Positions 50,007 to 62,524 of a stretch of DNA of 64,000 nucleotides are shown in pieces. The stretch comes from Cinnamomum chago (taxonomy: Eukaryota > Streptophyta > Magnoliopsida > Laurales > Lauraceae), in the NCBI GenBank assembly GCA_038049695.1, contig CP142454.1, positions 15,384,501-15,448,500 of the forward strand, given 5' to 3'. The translations under genes and the position numbers were made by a program. The first letter of the stretch is position 1, and every line of letters starts with the position of its first letter. The notes below the pieces were generated by a model. It did not search any database. It saw only the letters and a list, made by a program, of their open reading frames with translations, and was not told the origin of the DNA.

Positions 50007-52295
50007 AACACTCCAGTGGCGTCAAGGTGGTAGCACTAATGACCTCAACCTTCGATTCATGAAAAAGAAAGAATTTAGAGTCAATACTAAAACATCTAAC
50101 TTTGAAAGAGGGAGAAACTTTGTCCTGAATACTCGGCTAATCCCTTGGAGAATTCACACCATGAGTGAGGATGGACTCTCATTTTCTTGGGGTGGCTGCT
50201 GCATTATTAATTCAACAGGGTGATCAGCTCTCGAACTTCATTTCTCCTCCGTATGGGAGTCAAATGTTCCTACCAACCCACTTTGTACGGGGACGAGCAT
50301 ATGGACTTTTAAGCATGGTTTACTTTTTAGTATCAGTAATACATAACTGTTTTCATGATCAGTACTTAAATGTGATTTCATTTCTGTCCAAAAAACTTCG
50401 ACAAAAACTCAAAAAAGTTGATATTAAAAAAAAACCCAAAATTTATATCTTCGTTGAGTTAGTGGGACATTTTTAGTAATGTAATGTATGTTAAAGTTGG
50501 AAGTTTATTGTTACCCCAGGGTCATTTGTATTTTTATAAAGGGATGGATATGTAAATTAAACTTATATATTTAAGTCTCACATATGTAAATTTACATTTG
50601 TTGAATAAATTAATAGGGAAAAATTGTATGACCCAACTGCCATGAGGGTCACACCATGTTAATTAGAGCAGTGTGCCATGGATGAACTCTCAATAAATCT
50701 TGATTTGATAGAGTTAAATATAGATCAAACTCTTGATTGTAAAGTTTCAATCAGGATCAGACTCCAGATTTGGTAGAATTTTCATGTTGATCGGGATACA
50801 TGGGATTCCATGAAAAGTAGAGTCTGGGTTGGTCGTGACTCTTAGGAATTACTTTATTTGAAGGAGATGAAAATCTTAGTTGATCATCTAATAAATTTGA
50901 GAGTATTCGCAGCGAGTTCATTTGATCTATCTAATATTCAAACGTACAAAAGTTCTCGGCGAGTTCGATTCCAACACCATCTACAACCGACAGTTTATTT
51001 AAATTAAAATCTTTTTTCGTAGACACCATTCTCATATCTTTTTAATGTATGATTCATTTTACCATGTTTGTTTTAGTTAGATGAGTATGGGCACGAAGAG
51101 GGGGAAAAAGAGATCATATATCTCAGCCTTGTGCAATTTAATAAGCCATAAGACTTTCCAAAGAAAGAAATAATATGTCTCAAACACATTAAATGGTTCA
51201 AATCATGAATAAGAACGTACCTAAAGGGATTTGATCCAAATACCACTTTGCCAGAAATCACATCTAGCGCCAACTTGGCGTCCTTTTGCAATGTGTAAAG
51301 GATTCTTAGCATTGACATATCCAAATGACTTTTCCAGGGTAGGAGGTGTGAATTTTCTACAAGAAAATGGACACTTTTGCACACCATTTTTTACACATGT
51401 GATTTGTTTTTTTTTCTAAGAAGAGGTACATGTGACTCATTTGTATATGTAAGTCTTATAAAATAAATATGATCATTTATTAATCTTCACATGAGTAATG
51501 GTCACATGTGTAAAATGTTGCAAACAAATAACCCCTAAGTAATGTTTAACCTCATGAAGTGTTTTAAGTGGATGATAAATATAAATTGGAGCCCTTTTTT
51601 TGGAAAAATAAGGGTCGGTTTGGTTTCAAGTATTTATAACTAATCGCTACGAGTGTTGGGCATTTATGATATAGTGACATACCATGTCCCCAATAGTTGT
51701 GTTTAATTGCTGTAATTCTAATTACTAGCTCACCTAAAAAGTCAATTTTAGCCTTTAAAATTCTCACAATTTAAGCATTTAGAGTGCTTAATGAGTAACC
51801 AGCATTTGGAATTTACACCAGGAACAACATTGGGAGAATTAATTTTCCCAAACAAGAATTTCAGGATTCTTGCAGACAAGCAGGCCAGTCTAAGTGGTCC
51901 TGATACCAACCCCTTCTTCACCCATGGATATGCATACGGGTATCTTGAATGAACATCATCAGCAATGGCGGACCTAGGATTTTCATTTGAGTGATGCGGT
52001 ACATGGTCAAGTGAAAACGTTAAATAATAAAATTAAAATTTTTAAGATATTATCTAAGAGTATCTTGAGTCGCACCCGTGTGACAACACTTGGGTCCGAC
52101 CTGCTCATTAGATAGGTTGGGCTTCAACCAATTGGTTGGACTTGATCATTTATAGGAAGTGTCATGCATGGAAAAAGGTTTTAATTTCTTCTTGAAACCG
52201 TGTGCCTTACAACAAGCCCATAGGGCAGAAAATCCAATTGGAATAGAGGAAGATTTTAAGGAGTCCATATTTAGAAACAGAGAGATCAACTATTT

Positions 52296-52331
<36 letters not shown>

Positions 52332-53710
52332 CAAAGAAGAAGCGAGTTCAGAAGAGAAGCAGTAGCAAAGAAGAAGTGATTTCATTTTTTTTCCTAATAG
52401 GTAAGAATTTCTCCCCCTTGTGTATATCTGAACATTCATTTGGGTTTCTAAAACCTGATTTTCATTTAGTTTCAAATTCCATATTTGTTTTATCTTTTTT
52501 TTTTTTTTTTTTTTATAAATTCCTGAATAAAATTACTCAAACCAGCAGATATGGCAGATACATCAATAGTACAAAAGACGCCAATATCTGTTCCATTTTC
52601 CATATCAAAATATGCCTAAAGAAATATTTATCGGCCGATATTTAGGACCATACTTTCGAATATTTGGCTTTAAAACTATTAATTCATTTATAAATCATCA
52701 TGATAAGAAATCACACCTAACTAGTCAATTCTGATTATACCGGCCTTATAACATAATTCACAAACAAACATTATTTAGTGGTGAAAATCGAATAAGATGA
52801 TGAACACTAGGAACCTAAGTTATGATAATTTGTCCCCACCTTAATAATCACATAAAACACTTATGGGAAATTATTCAATCATTGTTTTTTTTTTTTGGTA
52901 GAAATTCAATCATTGTTTTAAAACTCACTAAGACCCGGCCCGCTGAATTAGTTGCAGACCTCCATTTGCCCAAATTTGCCCAAAAGAACACAAGTCATAA
53001 TCTTTCTACTTATATTCTCTATCTTTCTTTTTACCGTTACACGCAACAACCTCAATATTGCAATAATAGGCACATTCCATTGTCACGGGCTTTTACGTAA
53101 CTTGTCCATGTCAACATCCATTTGTTTTTTTTTTTTTTTTATCTTTGTAGAAGTTAAGATCCATTTGTTAGAGCCCTCAAAGTCAGCATAAGTTGTCTAG
53201 TTGGGTAAACGTGTAAGACCGAGTCTAGCCGAAAAACTCAGTCAGACTCATCAAATTACTCTACTCAGAGTTTAAGGTTTTGAAACATTGAGTGCAGTTA
53301 TTTGTGGACTAGATCTAATGGTACTGGCCTTCAAATCTAGCTTACAAACAGAAGACACGGCCGGTAGATAAATTTGACACTGTAGTACTAATAATAGGAA
53401 GCTAGGTGGATGATTTATTTATTTTTTTTGTTGGGGGGACTCACATGCATGCCTGAATATGACCTGGATTGATTTGGTATGTGAAAGGGAGGAATTCAGA
53501 TTCGACAGAAACCCTGTATGTTAGATCTGGATCCACATCAACTAGAACACAAAAATGGCAAGGAGACAAGAAGTAGGGCTAATATGAGTGTACTTTAATC
53601 AACAGGTCTCGACATAAGATCTGTTAAGCTTACGAGTGAAGCTTTTAAAAAGAACAAGAATACTCAAAACTCAAAAAAAAAAAAAAGAAGGAAAAAAACA
53701 AAACAAAACA
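50007..53710. other. Intergenic, no gene recognised
   Basis: Short frames without recognisable domains. Contains a (GA)n run at 52297-52328 next to a short repeated phrase (gtagcaaagaagaag, at 52328 and 52363) and scattered T tracts. Around 51963 the words atggcggacctaggatttt are typical of decayed element ends. Confidence 0.45.
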
Positions 53711-54264
53711 ATTTGAGCTTTGTATACATAGGAATTGAATAGATAGGAATTTATGATCAAATGTGCACGAGCTCAAATATTTGCACGGAAATTAAGTATA
53801 TAGGAATTCATGGTCAAATGTTCTCCAATGAAGAATTTTTAATGGGACTACGCTTACGAGTGAGTCTTGACTTTCCTATTATATGAATTACTATGGTATT
53901 ATTTTTATTTTTATTATTATTTTTATAACGGAGGATGTCCCAGCCCTTTGGTCTGAACTAATCTCTATGGGCTCAGGAAAAGCCTAATAAATTCCCTATA
54001 GCTCTAGTGTGGTAGCGCAATCTTGAATCCTCAACCTCTGGGAGCAAACCATGGTCGTAAGCCACCCATTGGGGTTATTTGAATTACTATAGTGATAGCT
54101 AAGTATTCATTTATAATCTTCTCTTAGACTCATTTGACAGTAAAAGGGAGAATAGTTGGATGGTCATTTTTTTTTATATGCAACTTTGTTTCTTCATTAT
54201 AAATACTTTCAAAAATACAAGTTTTAGAATTCTTAATAGCTCAATTTCATGAAACAAACAGGCT
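53711..54264. mobile_element. MITE copy interrupted by a SINE
   Basis: Diverged sister of the MITE at 29335-29646. Both share aggaatt.atgat.aaatgt, ttgactttccta, the middle tatggtattcattta-like block, and the right end caattt.atg.aaacaaacaggc. The left end is poorly preserved. The SINE 53895-54079 splits it. Confidence 0.65.
53895..54079 (-). mobile_element. tRNA-headed SINE inside the MITE
   Basis: Inverted copy: a T-rich tract with ATT interruptions at the left, and the head (ttgctcccagaggttgagga.. in reverse) at the right. An 11-bp target duplication (tgaattactat) is at 53884-53894 and 54080-54090. The sister MITE at 29335 shows the unoccupied form of the site. Confidence 0.82.
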
Positions 54265-54599
54265 ATTAAATTGTATCCTTTTATAATACAGCTGTATTAG
54301 GTTCTGGTTTGAATCCTTGGGCTGGAATACACAAGGTTTGGAGTTTGGACCTATAGACAGATACTTTTGTATCCTGTTCCAGATAAAATAATAAATAAAT
54401 TTCTTTGTATCTAACTTTTTTTCGAGTTGTAGACTTTAAATATTTGGCTGATTGGATCATTGGATAGCCATAGACATCCCTTAAGTGAATCCAATTCACT
54501 CTTTTACCAAAGAGAAAAAAAGTGAATCCAGTACACTATGGAGCAAATCTTTGGTTTTAATTTCTGTCATCATTTAAGAACATGGAGACTTGACTCAAG

Positions 54600-55080
54600 A
54601 AAATGTTGTTCTTGGAAAGTTATCTTCTTAGAAAAATGAGGGGACATTTTATACTTGGGAGTTTTCTTAGGATGTTATTGGGAAAATTATAAGGAAATTA
54701 TTTTAGGCCCATTACTTGGACCACAAGTCCTTTCCTTTCTAGAAGTGTGGTCATTATAGGAATTCCGTTTTCATAGGATACATATGCTATAATTACTCAA
54801 AACGGTTTCCTAATGAGATAGTTTCCTTAATATTCTCTACCTTGATGGACGGTTGAGATTAAGTCTAAAGTAAACCTAATTGGGAATTCGGTCCTCTCTC
54901 CACCTATAAATAAAGTCTTTCGTCCATCACAAAGGCTACACACAAAACCTCAACACATTAAGGTTTATAGGCAAGGAGAGAGAAACCGAAACCATTCACC
55001 CAGCCTCTTCTTCGACGGATCTCAACAACAGGGCCAGACAGCAGGATCAGAAAGCTTTCTGCATCAGAATGTCTGGAGGT
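54600..55080 (+). mobile_element. LTR-like fossil fragment with TATA box
   Basis: The left part (ttcctaatgagatagtttcc..) resembles LTR upstream sequence. Then comes a strong TATA-like tataaata at 54904-54911 and a leader-like stretch (caaaacctcaacacattaag). No partner LTR or coding part is visible, so it is at most a solo or partial LTR of unknown family. An orphan promoter and first exon of a lost gene would look alike. Confidence 0.35.
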
Positions 55081-55720
55081 ACTCTTCAACTTATTTAAGA
55101 TTGAATCATATATGTGATTATCATGCTGCTCTCGATCTTAGGGTTCATGTTAATAATGGTATAACAAAAATGACATAGGAAATAGACTGGTTTTTAAAAA
55201 AAATAACAAAAATAGATAATAAATATAGAATATTGATAATAAAAAAATCTCTTAGGTTTACTTATTTTTCTCACCCATTTATTCTGATGATATTGCATAA
55301 GCTACACATCCAAATTTGGACCCAGAAAATTTTAATCAAATCTGGATGATCTGTTCCAAATCCATGTGGACCCAGCCCAATTATATAGACAGCCCCCAAC
55401 CTTCTATAGTATATGCAGTGGAGATATTGTTTTAGACTAAAAAAAGAATATAATTAAAGTAGAAAATATATCCTACCAATAGAGGGAAAAAACTGTAGAA
55501 ATCTATATAACACATAAAAAAGGAGCTGTAATTTGGCCCTCTTTTGAGAGTTTCATAGCTTCTCTTTTTGACTTAGGTGACAACATCTACTTTAGCAATT
55601 GCCTTTATTATAATCACATTGTTAGCGTTTTTTAAGGTTACTGTAATAAGATAGTCTGTCTGATTTGACATGTTACCCTACAAACCTCCTTGTATTTGAG
55701 CATTTTAGTGTAATATAATA

Positions 55721-56160
55721 CTAGCACAAGAACCCCCGCATGACTCTATCTATACAATTCAAACCAAATAAAATTACATAACAAATTTTTTTTGAAAGAA
55801 AATGAAGAAGAATTTCTATGATTGTACCTATTTTTGCAATTAAGAGAGGTATAATAGAAAGAAAATAGGAGAAATGAAGTAAAAAAAAAAGAGAGAAAAA
55901 TATATAGAAATGAGAATAAGAGATGTGAGTAGAAAGGAACTTTTGCAAAAACTAAAAAAGAAAAATGGAAAAGTTACAAGGGACATTGGTAGTTACATGG
56001 GTAGTGAGAAAATGATAGTTATATGAGATGATTAGTGTTATATATGGGATAAGAAATAGGCAATTACAAGAGTTAAGGGAGGAGGAAATAACTGAGATTC
56101 AAAATAAAAAAAGAAGGTCAAAATTAGATTGAAAACCTCTTAACTTAATATAGTATAATG
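55721..56160 (-). mobile_element. Non-autonomous Helitron remnant, inverted
   Basis: On the minus strand the left side of the element (near 56160) reads tatactatattaagttaagaggttttcaa, similar to the start of 8905-9292. The 3' end reads atgcgggggttcttgtgCTAG then T (55720). The hairpin is degraded. The interior shares taactac..catgtaactacc-type phrases with the first copy. Confidence 0.6.
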
Positions 56161-56225
56161 CGGGTATTTTTTTTATACCCACATTAAGTGGAAGAGGTGA
56201 CAAACAGATCCAACCAAACCTATAA

Positions 56226-56295
56226 TCTTTTTTTTTTTTTATAACGGTGGGTGTCCCAGAATCATCTCTATGAGCCCAAAGAGAGCCGGGTATGT
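56226..56295 (-). mobile_element. SINE tail fragment
   Basis: T tract, ataacggtgggtgtcccaga.., then gagcccaaagagagccgggt: the tail of the common SINE family in reverse. The head is missing. Confidence 0.6.
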
Positions 56296-56956
56296 ATAAA
56301 ATAATTGATTCTACAATCCAATCTTCTTCCCCAATAAACTCTATAACAACTTCTAACGCATGTGAACAGAGATGGATTTTGAGAAGCCACTTCCTCTAGC
56401 CGACTCTATCTACCAGAGGATCGCCTCACAGCCAGTGATACCAAACTAAAGTAATAGTTGGTGTCGATAACACATCATAATTGGTAAAGCGGTTATGTTA
56501 ATATCTCTTAACACCTTCCCTCAAAATTTGCATATTGACCCCTCCAAGAATTTTATTTTTTCAAGTGCCCCCCTTCCCCAAACCACATTTTCTGTTTCCA
56601 CCCCTGAATTCGTTGCTCTTATCTAAACTTCTTGCCCTGACCTTCCCTCGCCGAATCTCGACCATCAATAAACCACTTTTGCTTTATTTGACCAATGTAA
56701 GCTGATTGGTAGAGGAATTTTAAATGGCCGCCCATTTAAAACAGTCAGGCTAAAGTAGGCTCAGGTGGAACCCACTATTGTAAAAACAGAGCCTAAATCC
56801 GGCCCGATATGTGCCTGGTTTTTGTCTATTTATCAATATTGTAAAATTGATACTTTCTTAGAATTTTTCTCAAATATTGCATCCCTATTGTGATAAATCT
56901 AGTTTTGCCAATATTCTGAAAATATCATAATACTATTAAAAAATATTACTTTAATT

Positions 56957-57050
56957 TTTTTATTTTTTGCTATCAGAGGGTTTCCAACCATTTGAACTGA
57001 ATTAATCCCTTTGGGCCCAAAGGGAAGCCGGATAAACTCCCATGTGACCT
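56957..57050 (-). mobile_element. Truncated SINE
   Basis: tttttgctatcagagggttt, ctgaattaatccctttgggccc, and agccggataaactcccatgt form the tail and part of the body of the common SINE in reverse; the tRNA-like head is absent. Confidence 0.65.
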
Positions 57051-57180
57051 CCGTGACTCTACATCAATATTACAACATTCTCATGCTTTCTCCTACATTT
57101 ATGACATGTTACATGCTTTTCCTTGATACCAATCCAAATTTCAAAATGATATGTGGCAAAAGGTTAGACAGGTTGTTTTA

Positions 57181-57363
57181 CCATGGGTAGCTCAGTTAGT
57201 CAAAGATTCCACGGTTAGATTTGCGCTCCAATACATTTTCGAGCTCCACACCACACCTTAGCATTGTAGGATTTTGATTTCTTGCCTTTCTAAATTTTAA
57301 AGAGGGTCTTACTCTATCAATTTTGTAGAGTGGTGCTTGGTCCTAGGGTCTTATTAAAAAAAA
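57181..57363 (+). mobile_element. tRNA-headed SINE of a second family
   Basis: The head ccatgggtagctcagttagtc has the A box. The body then differs from the common family, running through cttgcctttctaaattttaa and gagtggtgcttggtcctagg to an A tract. The head is shared but the tail is not, so this is a separate family or a rearranged copy. Confidence 0.5.
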
Positions 57364-57932
57364 TCAAACTGATAAGGTAAGTTAGCCAAATAGATTTATG
57401 AATTTTTTGGTAAGGAAAAGAATAAACCATCATTTTCCCATCAAACCTAATCAAGTGAGGGAGAGTGACCAGCTTCCGTTTCATGATTCAAATGGTACAA
57501 TTTTAGTTGAAGAGTCGAGGGTATTTTTGTCATTTCGTTCACTCTAGTGGTCGCTCCCCCTGCCGATCTTTATAACCGACTAGCCTTCTCCGCTCCCGCT
57601 CTTTTCAAAAAATCGCCAATTCTTGGGAGGAAGAAGACACAGGTACTCCCAACTGTCCCGTAGTACTTCATTTCTCTGTTTTCGAAAAAGAAAAATCTCC
57701 TTGTCCAATTTCTATTTTTTCAAAATTATTTCGCTCTTCGCATATCAGTAGTCCGCAAGGTTACCTAACTGGAATTTCATTTGAGTCCTACGGGTCAGTG
57801 GGTTTGGTTCCAGGTTGGGTCCACTTGGAGAATAGCAGGGCACATTTGAAAATTTACACCCCCTGGGGATTATATATATATGTGCCTTTTCCATGCATAT
57901 CTCAGAAGTGAATTTTACATTCATAGTTTTAG

Positions 57933-58506
57933 GAAAAGAGGGCTTGTATTGGCATCTCAAAATTTGCTCTCCCCACCACACTAGAAAACAAAAAAAAAAA
58001 TACATAAAGTTTTTCCTAAACTATCATTTTCCCCTCCTCCCTTGTCTCTAGCGGGGAGGGAGCACCAACCAGCATGGAAGCCCTGGTCGACCTCCCTCCC
58101 CACTCTCCCTCTTTCTTCTTCCCTCCCCCTCTATTTTCTTTTCATTTGCTTCCTCTCTCCCTTTCTCTTCCTCTCTGTCCTTCCCTCCCCTACTCCCCCT
58201 CCCCCTCCCCCTCCCCCTCCTAGTAGCCGGTGGGGAGGGAGATCGAGCTGCAGCAAGTGGAAACCCATCTGCAGCTCAATCTCCCTCCCCACCGACGAGG
58301 GGGAGGGGGAGGGGGAGGGAAGGAGAGAGAAGAAGAGGAAGGGAGAGAGGGAGAGAAAATAGAGGGGGAGGGAGGAAGAAAGAGGAAGAGAGAAGGAGAG
58401 GGGGGAGAGGGGGGGAGGAGGGTAGTTTAGATTATTTTTTTTATTTTTATTTTGTTGTGTGGTGGAAAGAGCAAATTTTGAGGTGCCAATAGAAGCCCTC
58501 TTTAGG
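57933..58506. mobile_element. Foldback (hairpin) element rich in polypurine/polypyrimidine
   Basis: The outer arms match as an inverted pair: aaagagggctt.tattggca and cctcaaaatttgctct..ccaccacac, against 58450-58506 reversed. The middle arms are a CT-rich tract (58098-58220) and its GA-rich mirror (58300-58420). The core arms 58230-58253 and 58269-58292 pair at 23 of 24 with a 15-base loop. The left arm holds an extra insert (about 58050-58095). Reading frames here on both strands are translated low-complexity DNA, not genes. Confidence 0.85.
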
Positions 58507-59042
58507 GGAAATGTTCTCCCATGAACAAATGCAAATGCAATCAGCACTGTGGGGTCCACCTTTCATCAATGTGGCCCCTTTGATTCTCTCTTCATCCTAT
58601 AATGTAGCATAGGCCTAATTTCATAGGCACTAGACCTTCATGCATTATTGGATTGGATTTCAAAAAAATCTAGAGTTTTGATGCCATTAGACCTTTTAAG
58701 ACTATTAAATTAAGGTTCGGGAAAAAATGATGGGGTTGATTTTTCTATATTCAACTTGTACATTAGTAGATAGACTTGCATCTAAGTTGGGCTTACAAGC
58801 TGGATTGCACATAAGCTATATGCAATCTACTTGTAGGAGATCAATCCATCTAACTTCTTCCGCGTAACTTTGATGATGTCTCTTACCAATGGAGCTAGCA
58901 GGCCAATGGAGCTAGCAGAAAGAAAAACACCTTGCCTTGTCATGGACCATTTTTAAATCTTGATCGAATAAACCATCTTGTCTAATCGTCTTGCTGAATA
59001 TTGTAATTTCTCCCCCTTTAGATGAGTGCACATATGTTTCGA

Positions 59043-59180
59043 TAGGGGTGTAAATCGGGTTGGTCAGGTAAGTATTTGTTCATCTAAAGTTTAACTTAAG
59101 TTGTGCTCTCTCCAAAAAAAAAAAAAAAAACTCAAGTTGTGTGTAGGTAAATTCTAACTCAAATCCAACCTTTGCACCTA
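59043..59180. mobile_element. Short hAT-like element
   Basis: Left taggggtgtaaatcgggttgg and reversed right taggtgcaaaggttgg form a diverged inverted pair around 138 bp with an A tract inside. No target duplication seen. Confidence 0.4.
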
Positions 59181-60157
59181 TTGAAATTGTAAATTCCTTA
59201 CTGAAATGCATTTCCAGTCGAGCTGAGTCAAACGAGGTGCCCAATTTTTTTTTAGTTTGGTTTTCTAGGATATGGAATCACCCTTGGTAGTCACTAATCC
59301 CTAGGATCGTCGACTGGACTGAACCGTTGGATCGATGGTTAAATATTTTTTTTAATAAGAAGTTATTAAACTTGTGGGTCACGGATGAAGGAGTTATGGG
59401 CATGAGATTGAAGTCTAACTTGATAATTGAAATTGTCTCACAAAGATCTTCCCATCTCTCTAGTCCCATCCTAGTGTGGGACCCACAGCTGGTCCTGGCT
59501 GAAAGTTCATATATAATAGTTCTCATTATATCATATCTTTGTAAAAAACTAATAATAAAGAAACAAAAACCTTTTGCAAGATTTGTTTACATCAAACATC
59601 AAATTAACACCTACTGGCTACAACTGGAGACTTTGCATTTTTTCTGCGAAAATGTTACTGTGCAAACGCGTCCGCAGGCAGTGCTTCAACATGGGTCCTA
59701 AATATCTTTCCTTGACTTGCCAAGTCTTTGACAAAGTTGACTTGACTCAGTGGGTCTTGACTTGAGTTTACGCGTTTGTGAGATTTCAATACCCTTTTTA
59801 CTTTTATCGTATGGTCAAAACACTGAGTCCTGACCCCATCGAAATTACTAGGGCCGGGATGAACTTTGAATACATATAAAGCTATCCCACCCCATTTGCC
59901 CAGCAGGCTAAAAACTCAACCCGGACTATATTCATCACCTATAAGCAGGTTATTAGACACGAACAGGCAGGTCATAGTAGGCAAGAAGGAAACCAATTGA
60001 TTAGATGACAAATAAAACTGACTCATAAGTGAGTTGATTGAGCCAAGGCATCGAGAGGGCGAACTCATTCCCAATCCTTTTGATTTGATTTAGAGTTGTT
60101 AATGAGTTGGGTTAAATGTGAGACCCCACACGAAAGATATTGGGTTGGATGCAAGTT

Positions 60158-60734
60158 GGGATGTCAAATGGGCTGGCCCAGCCCGGCATGGCCTGCCAGG
60201 GGTTGTGCCTAAAGCGGGCTGCTGGGCTGTGCCGTGACTCCGTGCGCGTGGTCTGCGTGCCTCTTTAGTTTTTTTTTTCCGATTAATTTTTCTTTGTTTT
60301 TCTGTTTAAAAATCAAGGTCATATACATTATCCATGCATTATACGGACTTCATGCTCTCATTATCTACATCAATGTTCATCAAGTGACAGTGATGGACTT
60401 TAGTAGACAAATATTAGGTGAGAAATTTGAGTTTTAAATTTTTCCTTCAGTTTTCTCTGTATAAATTGGGATCTAAGATATTAGGATAAAAAGATAAAAA
60501 AATTGTAAGATAATTATTTGTACATTACTCAACTGAATTGTAACAATTTAGATCATAAAAGAGGAAGTTCCTTCAAGCAGGACGTGCTTGCGAGCTGACC
60601 ATGGGATGAGCCAGGCCGGCTGATAGTTATAAATGGATCAGCCCATAGCGGGTCATACCGAAACAGGCCAGCCGTGCCTATTCCCTCATCCCGGAACGGC
60701 CTTGGATTGGCGGGTCAGGCCGTGCCGAATTCTA
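60158..60734. mobile_element. Non-autonomous hAT-like element
   Basis: It starts gggatgtcaaatgggctgg and has gggctg/cagcccgg-rich subterminal zones. The direct repeat gatgcaagtt at 60148-60157 and 60735-60744 is a likely target duplication. The right terminus (ccgaattcta) has lost its match to the left. It resembles the element at 17695-18668 in ends and GC pattern. Confidence 0.6.
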
Positions 60735-60744
60735 GATGCAAGTT

Positions 60745-62524
60745 GAGACCCTTTTTTACAAACCCAGGACTCGACAACAACAAACCCCACTATAAGATGA
60801 TTAAGCATATGATTCAAAATATAATATTATAGTATTATATGTTGCTATTGTATAACATTTTTGTACCTTGGTGATTTGGCTGAAATTATACCTTTGTAGC
60901 AGAATAGTGGTTTGGATTTTGAAGCTGGTCCCCTCAATGGAACTTGACTGTAGAGCTGCCACCAGAGGATCCAAATTGAAAAATGACTTGCAATTTAAAT
61001 AAAAAAAATCTAACCTTTTTTGTTTTTTGTTTTTTTCCGTTTTTAACAGAATATGGCTGATCTTCCATAGCCTACTTTGATCCAACCTAGAATAAGGTAC
61101 ACATTCCGCACTTTGCATTTGATGGGCATGGTTTCAAGGTAGAATTTCATACCCAATATCAACCGGTAAAAAAAAAAAAAAAAAAAACACTGTCAAAAGT
61201 TACTTGCAGGCCCTCCCCAAATATGCATACAACTAAATATTACTTCATTCTAGACAACCAAATCAATCTATGAAAAAAATAAAAATAAAAGAATATAAAC
61301 GAACATCAAAAGTTAATATCATTATTCACACGTATCTATGTAATGATGAACTAGCTTGATTGATATGGAAATTTTAGCCACCAACCAGATATGACGGAGC
61401 ATGTGATGTTTAAAATTTGATTGATCAACAAACGTCAACTGTTGAAAGAAAAGGTGAGAACCACATGAGCCACTTATAAATGGTTCGCATGGGAAAGCAT
61501 TTGATTTTTCACCTTATATGCATGGCATCAAGATCCGATATCCATTTTTTTTTCCCGAGAAATCCGGACATCATAAATTTACTCAGTGTGTATAAATGGA
61601 TCCAATAACCTCAATTAAAATAGTCTTCCTACATCAGACCAATTGACCCGGCAAATCAGGTTCTACCGGGATCAGTCAAACCTGGTTAGAAACTGGGAGG
61701 GACACTAGCCAAAATTCAGTTGAACCTGGTGAATAACAATGATCAAATTGGTTGGACCCACCATTAGTTTTAATTTTTTTTAAATCATATTTAACAAAGT
61801 TTTTTTTTTTTTAAAACTACTTTAAAGTGAAAAAAACACAACAAAAAGGCCCAAACATTCCATAACGACCACAAAGGACTTCTCAATAATTTATTATTAT
61901 TATTTATTTTGACAAATTTACCCCTATTCGGCAATATCACGGTATGTCAGGATAATACCATTTTCATGATATCGTGGAATGTACTTTTTTTTTATTTTAT
62001 AAAATTTACATTTCAGACAAGCCTTATCATTTTTCTCGAATTTAAAGGATTTTAAAAAAATATTATAATTTGTTTACATGACATTGGGCTGGGTTAAATT
62101 GGATGCCCAAACTGATTTGGACCGAACCACACCTTTTCACCCGTTGCCAAAGACATTGTGATATTTGAAAAACCATGGACAAAGTTCAATTCGTAGTCCC
62201 GCGGACTACTGTTATTTTTTTTTTTAATTATAAAATTTTGGAAAAGGAAAGAAAAGAAAAAATAAAAATAAAAATAAAAATAAAACAAATACAACAAAAG
62301 CCAGCTCTCATTCCTCATTTCTTCCCTTCTTACCTTTTCTTTCTCTGACCACTGCAGCAGCAGATACAGAAGCAAGAAAAAAAAAAAACCTCTGAGACAC
62401 ACAGCACAGAGAGCAGAGAGAGAAGAAGAACAGATTGAGATAGAAATAGAAACCCTAGAAAAAACTCTCTCTCTTCTCTTCTTCTTCTTCTTCTTTCTTC
62501 TTCTTCTTCTTCATCTCATCATCA
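60745..62524 (+). promoter_or_regulatory. Upstream region of the auxilin-like gene
   Basis: The distal part is AT-rich with nothing recognised. The last 310 bases hold a TATA-like tataaaa (62229-62235), an AAAAT minisatellite (62257-62285) and a leader rich in gagagag. A CTT/TTC run (about 62473-62512) lies just before the ATG. The transcription start is not determined. Confidence 0.45.

Noticed and set aside
51580-51890. MITE candidate (gggtcggtttggtttcaag .. cagacaagcaggcc)
   Set aside because: The two ends do not pair convincingly when one is reversed, and no target duplication was found.
58042-58559. Pro/Ser-rich and Glu/Arg-rich open frames on both strands
   Set aside because: They are translations of the CT/GA-rich hairpin arms, with no start context, domain or codon structure.
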